64,000 bases of DNA. Origin: Tolumonas osonensis (GTDB lineage Bacteria > Pseudomonadota > Gammaproteobacteria > Enterobacterales > Aeromonadaceae). The notes under the pieces were generated by a model that saw nothing but the letters and a program-made list of their open reading frames with translations, had not been told where the DNA came from and made no database searches. The translations under genes and the position numbers were made by a program. Location of the stretch: the NCBI RefSeq assembly GCF_014202415.1, contig NZ_JACHGR010000008.1, positions 62,001-126,000 of the forward strand, written 5' to 3'. This document shows positions 32,874 through 40,908 of this stretch, one piece after another (the first letter of the stretch is position 1; the number at the start of each line of letters is the position of its first letter).

Positions 32874-34298
32874 ATGAAGCGAATGACTTACCTGGCCGTC
32901 ATGCTGACCGCCGGTTATTTCATGACTGGTTGCAACAGCGACAACGACAACACCACCAGCAGCGAAATCACCCAGCCAAAACACGTTCTGTTCTTTCTCG
33001 GTGATGGCATGGGGCTGACCACTCTGACCGCCTCCCGTATTTATTCTGTCGGCGAAGATGGCACCACCACGATTGATACCCTGCCGGAAACCGCCTTCAT
33101 CAAAACCTATTCCAACGACTCACAGGTCACTGACTCGGCGCCTTCCATGGCCGCCTATATGACCGGGGTGAAAAGCAACAACGGTGTCATTTCCATGGAT
33201 GCGGAAGCCACGCCGGAAGACGATTGCAGCAACAGCAAAGGCAGTGCCGTCACCACCCTGCTGGAACTGGCCAAAGCCAAAAGCTGGGGCACCGGTGTCG
33301 TCACCAGCACCCGCGTCACCCATGCCACGCCAGCTGCTACCTACGCGCATATCTGTAACCGCGATCTGGAAAATGACATTGCGGTACAACTGGTACCGGG
33401 TGGTGCCGGCTTCAACAGCAAACTGGCTGACGGCCTGGATGTTGTTCTGGGTGGCGGACGTAAACAGTTCTTCTCTGCCGCGAATCTGAGTGGCGGACGC
33501 AGTGACGGACGCGACCTGATCACGGAACTGAAAGCCAAGGGCTACACCTATGCCGGCACCAAAGCCGACATGACTGCGGCGGATAACAGCAAGAAGCTGA
33601 TTGGCCTGTTTAACAACAGCCACCTTTCCTACGATCTGGATCGTCAGCAGGACAGCAGCTCTGTCGAGCCATCGCTGACCGAGATGACCGAAAAAGCCAT
33701 CGATGTGCTCAGCCACAACAAAAAAGGCTTCTTCCTGATGGTGGAAGGTGGCCGCATCGACCACGCACTGCATGACACCAATGCCAAACGCGCCCTGCAG
33801 GATACTGTCGCCTTTGATCAGGCGATTGCAGCCGCGATCACCAAGATGAAAACCATCGATCCGGAACTGAAAAACACGCTGATTGTGGTCACCGCCGATC
33901 ATGACCACACCCTGGTACTGAACGGTTACGCACAGCGTACCGGCAAAACCACCGATGGCCAGCCAGGTGTACTGGGGCTGGTGAAAAACTACTCGGGTGA
34001 GACGGCAGGCGAAGCCAGTGTCGATGCCGATGGCATGCCGTACTCCATCATTGGTTTCGGCAATGGCTCCAACCGGGTGAACGGTGCCCGCAATACCGTT
34101 GAAGCACTGACCGATGACACCGTTTCCGCCGACGATTACCGTCAGGAAGTGGTGGTCGAAGTCGGAAAACCGGGTAGCGAAACGCATGGCGGCACCGATG
34201 TCTTCCTCGGCGCAATGGGCATGGGTGCGGAGGATTTCCACGGTGTGATTGAAAACACCGCCGTGTTCGGCAAAGTGAAAACCATCGCGGGTCTGTAA
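32874..34298 (+). CDS. Alkaline phosphatase, lipoprotein form
   Basis: A 474-residue alkaline phosphatase. The N-terminus MKRMTYLAVMLTAGYFMTGC ends in a lipobox-like MTGC, so it is probably a lipoprotein. Active-site features: FFLGDGMGLTT (metal Asp), TDSAPSMAAYMTGVK with nucleophile Ser88, MVEGGRIDHALH, TADHDHT and GSETHGGTDV. It removes phosphate from monoesters in the periplasm. GGAG lies 8 nt before the ATG. A second, closely similar phosphatase gene follows after 21 nt, evidently a tandem duplication. Confidence 0.93.
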   Translation: MKRMTYLAVMLTAGYFMTGCNSDNDNTTSSEITQPKHVLFFLGDGMGLTTLTASRIYSVGEDGTTTIDTLPETAFIKTYSNDSQVTDSAPSMAAYMTGVKSNNGVISMDAEATPEDDCSNSKGSAVTTLLELAKAKSWGTGVVTSTRVTHATPAATYAHICNRDLENDIAVQLVPGGAGFNSKLADGLDVVLGGGRKQFFSAANLSGGRSDGRDLITELKAKGYTYAGTKADMTAADNSKKLIGLFNNSHLSYDLDRQQDSSSVEPSLTEMTEKAIDVLSHNKKGFFLMVEGGRIDHALHDTNAKRALQDTVAFDQAIAAAITKMKTIDPELKNTLIVVTADHDHTLVLNGYAQRTGKTTDGQPGVLGLVKNYSGETAGEASVDADGMPYSIIGFGNGSNRVNGARNTVEALTDDTVSADDYRQEVVVEVGKPGSETHGGTDVFLGAMGMGAEDFHGVIENTAVFGKVKTIAGL

Positions 34299-34319
34299 TT
34301 GGATATTCTGGAGAACATC

Positions 34320-35690
34320 ATGTTAAAACCCTTATTACTGAGCAGCGTGGTTGCCTCTGCCTTATATGCACCGCTGTCATTCGCCGCGCCGGCCAAGAAT
34401 GTCATTTTCTTCCTGGGTGACGGCATGGGCCCGACCACACTGACCGCGGCCCGCATCTACAAATACGGTGAAGCCGGCAATCTGCAGATGCAGGCGCTGC
34501 CGCGTACCGCCCGGATCAAGACCTATTCCAATGACGCCCAGACCACCGACTCTGCACCGTCCATGGCGGCATATATGACCGGCGTGAAGATGAACAACGA
34601 AGTCATCTCCATGAGCGCCGACACCATCGCCGTGGCACCGGGCAAGGACAGTAACGGCAACAAGACCGTGAATAACTGCACCGCGGATAACGGCACCGCC
34701 GCCACCACCCTGCTGGAGCTGGCCAAGGCACAGGGCAAAGGCACCGGCTCGGTGACCACCACCGAACTGACCCACGCCACCCCGGCGGCCACCTTCGCCC
34801 ACATCTGCCACCGCGATACGCAGTATGACATCGCCGCGCAGGCCGTTCCCGGCGGTGCCGGTTTTAACAGTGCACTCGGTGACGGCGTGGATGTGCTGAT
34901 GGGTGGCGGCGCCAACCACTGGACGCCGTATTCCGCCACCAACACCAAGGGCCGCACCGATGGCCGCGATCTGACCGCGGAACTGCAGACGCACGGTTAT
35001 CGCTATGTCACGGATAAAACCGCTCTGCAGAGCGTAGATAGCAGCACCACCAAATTGCTGGGCCTGTTCAGCAAAACCTCGCATCTGGCGTATGAGCTGG
35101 ATCGCGTCGCAGACAGCAGCAATCAACAGCCATCTCTGGCGGAGATGACCGCGAAAGCGATCGATATCCTGTCGAAAAATGACAAGGGTTATTTCCTGAT
35201 GGTGGAAGGCGGTCGTATCGATCATGCGCTGCATGGCACCAATGCCAAACGCGCACTGGAAGATGCTGTAGCACTGGATGAGGCAGTCAAAACCGCGCTG
35301 GCGAAAGTCGATCTGACGGATACATTGATCGTGGTCACCGCCGACCATGACCACACCATGACCATGAATGGTTACTCTGCGAAAGGGAACCCGATCCTGG
35401 GTCTGGTGGCGGATAAAGACGGCAATCCGGCGACCGATGTCGATGGTCGTCCGTATACCACGCTGGTGTTCGGTAACGGCAGCAACCGCCCGGCAACCCG
35501 TCCTGATCTGACCAGCGAACAGGTGCAGGCGGATGATTATCTGCAGGAAGCGGGCATCCGTCTCTCTTCCGAAACCCACGGTGGTGGCGACGTGATGCTG
35601 TTTGCCGATGGCGCCGGTGCCAACAGCTTCAAAGGCACGATGGAAAACACTGCGGTCTTCTCACTGGTCAAAGCAGCCGCAGGTTATTAA
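34320..35690 (+). CDS. Alkaline phosphatase, secreted form
   Basis: A 456-residue paralogue of the preceding gene with a cleavable signal peptide (MLKPLLLSSVVASALYAPLSFA). Its motifs are FFLGDGMGPTT, TDSAPSMAAYMTGVK with nucleophile Ser78, MVEGGRIDHALH, TADHDHT and SETHGGGDV. The start at 34320 is preferred because GGAGA precedes it and the signal peptide begins there; a TTG 7 codons earlier is unlikely. The two copies are clearly related along their length but have diverged, one lipid-anchored and one soluble by prediction. Confidence 0.93.
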   Translation: MLKPLLLSSVVASALYAPLSFAAPAKNVIFFLGDGMGPTTLTAARIYKYGEAGNLQMQALPRTARIKTYSNDAQTTDSAPSMAAYMTGVKMNNEVISMSADTIAVAPGKDSNGNKTVNNCTADNGTAATTLLELAKAQGKGTGSVTTTELTHATPAATFAHICHRDTQYDIAAQAVPGGAGFNSALGDGVDVLMGGGANHWTPYSATNTKGRTDGRDLTAELQTHGYRYVTDKTALQSVDSSTTKLLGLFSKTSHLAYELDRVADSSNQQPSLAEMTAKAIDILSKNDKGYFLMVEGGRIDHALHGTNAKRALEDAVALDEAVKTALAKVDLTDTLIVVTADHDHTMTMNGYSAKGNPILGLVADKDGNPATDVDGRPYTTLVFGNGSNRPATRPDLTSEQVQADDYLQEAGIRLSSETHGGGDVMLFADGAGANSFKGTMENTAVFSLVKAAAGY

Positions 35691-35769
35691 TCCGCGGTAA
35701 CAGAATAACGCAGGGGCAGGACAGTACCGGACACGGTGTTGTCCCTCGCCCCCTGAGCAAGGAAACATT

Positions 35770-36456
35770 ATGCGTCACATCTTTATTCTTCTGGGGTTAA
35801 TGAGCGCCCCCATGCTGAGCAATGCCAGTGAATTGCCACCGGTAGATGCCGTCATCCACTACACCACCACCGAAACCACGGAAGAAGGTGTGGTCAAAAC
35901 GCTGAGCTATCAGGACCGCTGGATCCGTGATGGCCAGACTATCTGGAGTGAGCGGCTGATCCCGGCCGGCGTGCGCGCCGAAGCAGAACACAACGAGCAC
36001 AATGAAATGCAGGCGCCGCATGATCATTTCAACTATCAGACCTCGGCCCAATGGCTGACCCGGAACGCCGATGGCTCGCTGACGCTGAACTATGTCGACC
36101 CGGTGCACAAGGCGATTGTCTATTACCCGCCAGGCGAATACGGACAGGCCAGTTTTGTACCGGACTGGACCCTGCATGCCCATATCTTTAAACCGGCTGC
36201 GCTGCAGAAGATGACCCGGCTGAACAAGCCCGCTCCCGCCGGTGCGACCTGGTATCAGCAGGAAACCAAGGACACCGAACTGACGCTGTTGTGGTCAGAC
36301 ACGCTGCAGATCCCGCTGTCGCTGGAGAAGAAAGCCAAAAACGGCTTCCACCAGTACCGGATGCAGATTGAACCCGTCCAACAAGCGGCAGCCTCCCGCC
36401 CCTGGCTGGCCCTGGCCAAATATGAGAAAAAAGAGGTCAGTGATTTCCTGGACTGA
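35770..36456 (+). CDS. Exported protein of unknown function following the phosphatases
   Basis: A 228-residue protein with a signal peptide (MRHIFILLGLMSAPMLSNASE). The mature part is rich in Tyr, Trp and His, including AEHNEHNEMQAPHDHFNYQ, a candidate metal-binding stretch. I recognise no family. CAAGGA lies 8 nt before the ATG. It is 79 bp downstream of the second alkaline phosphatase on the same strand and may share its transcript, which suggests a periplasmic role in phosphate or ester metabolism; that is inference. Confidence 0.65.
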   Translation: MRHIFILLGLMSAPMLSNASELPPVDAVIHYTTTETTEEGVVKTLSYQDRWIRDGQTIWSERLIPAGVRAEAEHNEHNEMQAPHDHFNYQTSAQWLTRNADGSLTLNYVDPVHKAIVYYPPGEYGQASFVPDWTLHAHIFKPAALQKMTRLNKPAPAGATWYQQETKDTELTLLWSDTLQIPLSLEKKAKNGFHQYRMQIEPVQQAAASRPWLALAKYEKKEVSDFLD

Positions 36457-36483
36457 GTACCAGAAAAACGCCTAACCCGATAA

Positions 36484-36984
36484 ACAGCATGCCCCCAGCC
36501 GCCGCTGACCGAACAGATCCAGATCCTGGAACATGCCTTAAAGGTAAAACTGTTTGAATGCTCCCGGCGCGGGGCACAGTTAACGCCGATTGGTAAAGCC
36601 ATCCTGCCCGAAGCGCATAAGCTGCGGGACTATCTGGAACGGCTGGAAATCAAAGATGAGCATGAAATAAAAGTACGCCCGCTCAACCCGACCTATTTCG
36701 ATATTCTGATGGCCAATTGCCATGACAGCGGCTTCACGCCGCGCATCTTGCACGAAGCCAGAAGCGTGGCTTCTCAGGTCGGTTTGGTGGGCTGTAATCA
36801 GGGCATCGCGCTGGTGCCGCTGGCACTGCAGAAAATGGCGCCGGAAAACGTCGTGATCCGGCCACTCAAAGGAAATATCAATGTCACCACCATCTCTGTC
36901 GCCTGGAATAGCCACAGAAACCACCCTGCCGTGGCGTCGGTGATCCAATGGATAGAGGCTCATCATCTGCCTGCGCCGGGTTAA
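36484..36984 (+). pseudogene. Remnant of a LysR-family regulator
   Basis: One open frame without a usable start encodes two separated pieces of a LysR regulator. PPLTEQIQILEHALKVKLFE through LTPIGKAILPEAHKL is the second half of the helix-turn-helix. From about 36670, ILHEARSVASQVGLVGCNQGIALVP onward is the end of the effector domain. The first ~30 residues and roughly 120 central residues are missing, and a stop codon (36481) lies immediately upstream. Both pieces share one frame, so an in-frame internal deletion plus loss of the 5' end explains it. The remaining ORF from 36709 is probably not expressed. Confidence 0.8.
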
Positions 36985-36987
36985 TGT

Positions 36988-38508
36988 TCAGATCTGCTGA
37001 TTGCGCAGCCGCTGGAACAGCCGATCCATCGCCCGGTAGCCCAATGCCTCGATCAGATGCTGCCGCTGGATTTGTGGCTCGCCGGCAATGTCGGCAATGG
37101 TGCGCGAGACTTTCAGCAGCTTGTGCCACGCCCGCAGCGACAGCCCCAGCTTGTGGATCGCGTTTTCCAGAAACTGCGCATCCTCGCTCAGCAGTACACA
37201 GTCGCGCTCGATCTCACGGCTTTGCAGCAGCGCATTGAGTTTGCCGCTGCGCGCCAGTTGCCGTTCCCGGGTTTGGATCACCCGCGTCCGGATCTGCGCA
37301 CTGCTTTCGCCCCGTTCGGCTTTCTGGCTCAGGCTGCCTTTCGGCAACAGCGGGATCTCGACGGTTAAATCAAACCGATCCAGAAACGGCCCGGAGAGTT
37401 TACCGAGATAACGCAGCACCTGTTCCGGACTGGCCCGCTGCTGATCATCCAAATGCCCGCACGGGCTCGGGTTCATTGCCGCAATCAGTTGAAATCGCGA
37501 CGGAAACTCCATCTGCCGGGCGGCCCGGGAAATGGTGATCATCCCGGTCTCCAGCGGTTCACGCAGCGAATCCAGCGTTCGGCGTTCAAATTCGGTGAGT
37601 TCGTCGAGAAACAGAATGCCATTATGGGCCAGCGAGATTTCGCCGGGACGCGGTTTACTGCCGCCACCCACCAGCGCCACGGAAGAGGCACTGTGATGCG
37701 GCGCCCGGTACGGCCGCAGTTTCCAGTTCATCCGGCCAGGATTCAGCCCGCCAATGGAGTGCAGCGCGGCGGTTTGCTGCGCCTCCTCATCGTTCATTTC
37801 CGGCAGGATGCCGGGCAGACGGCTGGCCAGCATGCTCTTGCCGGTCCCCGGCGGTCCCATGAACAGCAGATGATGTTGCCCGCTGGCGGCAATTTCCAGG
37901 GCGCGTTTACCGGTCTGCTGACCAATCACATCCTGCAAATCGGCCAGCGGCGTCAGATCCGGTTCGTCCGCGACACGCTCAGCAAACACCAGCCCCTGCT
38001 GCCCGGCCAGCCAGCCGCAGACTTCCAGCAGGGAAGCACACAGATAGGCACGATATTGACTGATCAGGCTGGCCTCGGCGCCATTCGCCTGCGGCACCAC
38101 CAGCGTGCGCCCGGCCCGTCCGGCTGCCAGTACCGCCGGCAACACCCCCAGTACCGGGCGGACATCGCCGGTCAATGCCAGCTCACCTAAGAACTCGTAT
38201 TCCGCCAGTAACGAATCCGGGATCTGTGCCGAGGCAGCGAGAATACCCAGCGCAATCGCCAGATCGAACCGCCCGCCCTCCTTCGGCAGATCGGCCGGCG
38301 CCAGGTTGACGGTGATGCGTTTGGCCGGAAATTCAAAATTGCCATTGATCAGCGCACTGCGCACCCGATCGCGGGACTCTTTTACCGAGGCTTCCGGCAA
38401 GCCGACGATATTAAACGCCGGCAAACCATTACTGAGATGAACTTCGACAGAGACCAGCGGGGCATCAATCCCCAGACTGGCCCGGCTGTAAACAACGGCA
38501 AGTGACAT
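36988..38508 (-). CDS. comM: YifB/ComM-type Mg-chelatase-like AAA ATPase
   Basis: A 506-residue protein with an N-terminal Lon-protease-like domain (AVVYSRASLGIDAPLVSVEVHL, NIVGLPEASVKESRDRVRSAL) and an AAA+ domain with Walker A MGPPGTGKS and Walker B GILFLDELTEF. The C-terminal Mg_chelatase_C part has RAWHKLLKVSRTIADIAG. ComM is a branch-migration helicase that aids natural transformation by expanding heteroduplex DNA. The start at 38508 has CTGGAG upstream and aligns with family members; the frame runs 13 codons further. A LysR remnant lies just past its stop. Confidence 0.93.
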   Translation of the reverse strand: MSLAVVYSRASLGIDAPLVSVEVHLSNGLPAFNIVGLPEASVKESRDRVRSALINGNFEFPAKRITVNLAPADLPKEGGRFDLAIALGILAASAQIPDSLLAEYEFLGELALTGDVRPVLGVLPAVLAAGRAGRTLVVPQANGAEASLISQYRAYLCASLLEVCGWLAGQQGLVFAERVADEPDLTPLADLQDVIGQQTGKRALEIAASGQHHLLFMGPPGTGKSMLASRLPGILPEMNDEEAQQTAALHSIGGLNPGRMNWKLRPYRAPHHSASSVALVGGGSKPRPGEISLAHNGILFLDELTEFERRTLDSLREPLETGMITISRAARQMEFPSRFQLIAAMNPSPCGHLDDQQRASPEQVLRYLGKLSGPFLDRFDLTVEIPLLPKGSLSQKAERGESSAQIRTRVIQTRERQLARSGKLNALLQSREIERDCVLLSEDAQFLENAIHKLGLSLRAWHKLLKVSRTIADIAGEPQIQRQHLIEALGYRAMDRLFQRLRNQQI

Positions 38509-38543
38509 GCAAAACTCCAGATGAAATTTTGCACTGACACTAC

Positions 38544-38585
38544 CCAACGGCTGCCACGAAAAACAGCCGTCAGAAGTGGCGGGAA
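38544..38585. repeat. Left copy of a 42-bp direct repeat with internal hairpin
   Basis: Differs by one base from the copy at 40791-40832. Each copy contains the inverted repeat ACGGCTG...CAGCCGT. The two copies bracket an AT-richer segment with two genes, 2.2 kb long. Confidence 0.9.
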
Positions 38586-38674
38586 TAGCGCGGGTCAGAC
38601 CAGAATGACCTGACGTCTTATTACATCACTTTTCTATGACTTAAATCTGGAACAGCAACCAATCAAGAAATGAC

Positions 38675-38709
38675 CCAATATCATCGAATATTGGCCATCA
38701 GGCCAATAT
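38675..38709 (+). promoter_or_regulatory. Cluster of CCAATAT half-sites upstream of the MBL gene
   Basis: CCAATAT (38675), inverted ATATTGG (38688) and CCAATAT (38703). The last two form a perfect 9-bp inverted repeat ATATTGGCC-ATCA-GGCCAATAT. The array ends 64 bp before the MBL start, as expected of an operator; the GlxA-type regulator two genes along is a candidate binder. Confidence 0.5.
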
Positions 38710-38773
38710 CTGGTTCAATGCCACGTCTCCATAATAACTTACCTCATCGATAGGAAATAAACTGGAGACAAAG

Positions 38774-39670
38774 ATGCAACTCAGAAAAATGGCCTATGTA
38801 TTTATGGCATTAACAACCAATCTAACCGCAGCAAACTCATTTGCCGCAGAATCAGTTAAACCGATGACTGATAAAAATTATTCAGTTGTGCAACTACAAG
38901 AAATTCGCAATGCGACAGTGAAAATTACTTATGCCGATACGACCTTTTTAATTGATCCCATGCTTTCCAAGAAAGGAACGTATCCCGGATTTGAAAACAC
39001 TTATCGTAGTGAATTAAGAAATCCGTTAGTTGATCTGCCAATGTCAGAAGACGATGTTCTTAAAGGTGTTGATGCGGTGATTGTTACACATACGCACTTA
39101 GATCATTGGGACGATGCGGCGCAGAAACTAATTCCTAAAAATATGCCCTTATTTGCTCAGAATCAGTCTGATGCCGATATCATTCGTAAGCAGGGATTTA
39201 AGGATGTTCGCATCCTTGGTACTCATACTGAATTTAGTGGTGTTACCCTCAGTAAGATTGGTGGTCAGCATGGCACAAATAAAATGTACGCTGAGCCGAT
39301 GGTTGCTAAAAGGCTAGGTGAAGCTATGGGTGTTGTCTTTAAGGCTCCTCACCATAAAACTTTATATCTGGCTGGTGATACCATTTGGCGTCCTGAAGTA
39401 GATCAAGCGCTGAATCAATTTAAGCCTGAAATTATAGTTCTAAATGCTGGATACGCACGACTAACAGGATTTGATGACTCTATCATCATGGGAAAAGCTG
39501 ATGTCCTGAAAGCATCAAAACTGATGCCGAACTCAAAAATTGTTGCTGTTCATATGGATGCAATCAACCACATGAGCCTAACACGCAAAGAACTGAAGCA
39601 ATTCGTTCATGCTAATAACATCGACAATCATGTCGATATCCCTAAAGATGGTGAAAGCCTGAAGTTTTAA
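38774..39670 (+). CDS. Exported MBL-fold hydrolase in the repeat-flanked insert
   Basis: A 298-residue metallo-beta-lactamase-fold protein with a signal peptide (about 1-25, ...AANSFAAES). The zinc motif THTHLDHWDD spans residues 105-114, with further ligands in GGQHGTN, LAGDTIW and VHMDAINH. It belongs to the broad UlaG-like group; the substrate is unknown. The gene is visibly richer in A and T than its surroundings and uses different codons, a sign of transfer. It is followed by a terminator and then the GlxA-type regulator, a pairing that suggests the regulator controls it. Confidence 0.8.
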   Translation: MQLRKMAYVFMALTTNLTAANSFAAESVKPMTDKNYSVVQLQEIRNATVKITYADTTFLIDPMLSKKGTYPGFENTYRSELRNPLVDLPMSEDDVLKGVDAVIVTHTHLDHWDDAAQKLIPKNMPLFAQNQSDADIIRKQGFKDVRILGTHTEFSGVTLSKIGGQHGTNKMYAEPMVAKRLGEAMGVVFKAPHHKTLYLAGDTIWRPEVDQALNQFKPEIIVLNAGYARLTGFDDSIIMGKADVLKASKLMPNSKIVAVHMDAINHMSLTRKELKQFVHANNIDNHVDIPKDGESLKF

Positions 39671-39673
39671 CCT

Positions 39674-39699
39674 AAAAGCCACCTTCGCGGTGGCTTTTG
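39674..39699 (+). terminator. Terminator after the MBL gene
   Basis: AAAAGCCACC (39674-39683) and GGTGGCTTTT (39689-39698) form a 10-bp stem around a 5-nt loop, ending in T residues. It begins 4 nt past the stop codon. Confidence 0.88.
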
Positions 39700-39766
39700 A
39701 CTGTGATAAGTTTTCTATAATTGTTCAAACCGTAGCTATAGTGCCAACAGTGATTGGATAAATTGA

Positions 39767-40729
39767 ATGTCAGCAATTCGCGTCGTCATTTTAGCCTTTG
39801 AAGGGGTAAGCCTCTTTCAGCTTTCCATTCCTGCAATGGCTTTTGGTGTTGTCTATAAACCAGCAGATTTCCCAATCTATGATGTTCAATATTGCTCACA
39901 ATATCCGGGGCTGCTCTGTAGTGATCAAGGAATTGTCATTGAAGTTAACCATGGGCTTAATGCCATGGATGATGCTGATGTGATTATTATTCCTGCTTGG
40001 CCTGATCCCAATATTACAGCCCCAAAAGAGATTATCGATGCATTAAAAAAAGCGCATACAAAAGGGATATTAATTGTTGGGTTATGCCTTGGCGCATTTG
40101 TACTCGGAGACGCCGGATTACTTGATGGCCGAGAAGCAACAACGCATTGGATGGCACGTGATATTTTTGCGCAACGTTTTCCTTTGTCTCATTTTCGCCC
40201 AGATGTACTTTATGTCGACGATGGGAACATCATTACATCTGCCGGAACTGTCGCGGCAATAGATTGTTGTTTACATTTGGTCAGGCAACGACACGGAGCT
40301 GCAGTGTCGAACCGCATAGCCAGATTATTGGTCACACCTCCACACCGGAGTGGTGGGCAAGTGCAGTACATCGAACATCCGATCCCACAGATACCAACCG
40401 GAGATCGTCTCGTCAACGTCTTAGAATGGGCTCGGCAACATTTATCTGAGAATTTATCACTAGACTCGTTAGCAGAAGTGGCAAATATGAGTCGCAGAAC
40501 ATTTACTAGACGCTTTAAGGAAACGACCGGAATAACCGTGACACAGTGGCTGAATGCTGAGCGAGTTATGAGAGCGCAGACATTGCTAGAAACAACGGGA
40601 ATGTCGATAGAAAAAATCGCATATGAGGTGGGGTTTGGGACACCTCTGTCATTTCGTCAGCAATTTAATCATCAGCTAGGAATGCCGCCGTCTGAATATC
40701 GGCGTACCTTTTCTCAACAAGTTTTGTAA
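39767..40729 (+). CDS. GlxA-family AraC-type transcriptional regulator
   Basis: A 320-residue regulator with an N-terminal DJ-1/PfpI-like amidase fold (residues 1-190; the elbow VGLCLGAF places Cys107 at the usual nucleophile position). The C-terminal AraC domain (about 215-315) has two helix-turn-helix motifs (LDSLAEVANMSRRTFTRRFK and IEKIAYEVGFGTPLSFRQQF). GlxA proteins sense small metabolites and often control neighbouring genes. It shares the AT-rich composition of the MBL gene and lies inside the same pair of direct repeats. Confidence 0.87.
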   Translation: MSAIRVVILAFEGVSLFQLSIPAMAFGVVYKPADFPIYDVQYCSQYPGLLCSDQGIVIEVNHGLNAMDDADVIIIPAWPDPNITAPKEIIDALKKAHTKGILIVGLCLGAFVLGDAGLLDGREATTHWMARDIFAQRFPLSHFRPDVLYVDDGNIITSAGTVAAIDCCLHLVRQRHGAAVSNRIARLLVTPPHRSGGQVQYIEHPIPQIPTGDRLVNVLEWARQHLSENLSLDSLAEVANMSRRTFTRRFKETTGITVTQWLNAERVMRAQTLLETTGMSIEKIAYEVGFGTPLSFRQQFNHQLGMPPSEYRRTFSQQVL

Positions 40730-40754
40730 ATCGATAAAACCTGTATGACAAAAA

Positions 40755-40777
40755 CACCGTGATGCGGCGCACGGTAC
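40755..40777. repeat. Short comM/yifB-like fragment beside the right repeat
   Basis: These 23 bases match 37689-37711 inside the comM gene with two mismatches, in the same orientation. They sit 13 bp before the right copy of the 42-bp repeat, which itself copies sequence found 35 bp upstream of the comM start. Confidence 0.6.
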
Positions 40778-40790
40778 CAGCTTGGAGGAA

Positions 40791-40832
40791 CCAACGGCTG
40801 CCATGAAAAACAGCCGTCAGAAGTGGCGGGAA
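40791..40832. repeat. Right copy of the 42-bp direct repeat
   Basis: 41 of 42 bases equal to 38544-38585. It follows the GlxA-type gene and precedes the permease terminator. The same ACGGCTG/CAGCCGT hairpin is present. Confidence 0.9.
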
Positions 40833-40839
40833 ACATGGC

Positions 40840-40865
40840 AAACCCCGGCTTTCATACCGGGGTTT
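40840..40865 (-). terminator. Hairpin downstream of the GntP-family permease gene
   Basis: AAACCCCGG (40840-40848) and CCGGGGTTT (40857-40865) form a perfect 9-bp stem with an 8-nt loop. The U-tract is short on either strand. Its position 44 nt after the permease stop supports a terminator for that strand. Confidence 0.65.
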
Positions 40866-40908
40866 AGTGTCAACGCTCAGCTACAGTCCGAGATCGCAGC
40901 AGATTCCA

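Noticed and set aside
33120-35579. Long open frames (373 and 400 codons) on the minus strand across both alkaline phosphatase genes
   Set aside because: They lie wholly antisense to clear phosphatase genes with intact catalytic motifs, show low-complexity His/Gly/Ile-rich translation typical of reversed GC-rich codons, and have no ribosome sites or recognisable domains.
36709-36984. 91-codon frame as an independent small gene
   Set aside because: Its translation is the C-terminal end of a LysR effector domain, continuous with further LysR sequence upstream that lacks a start; it is part of a remnant.
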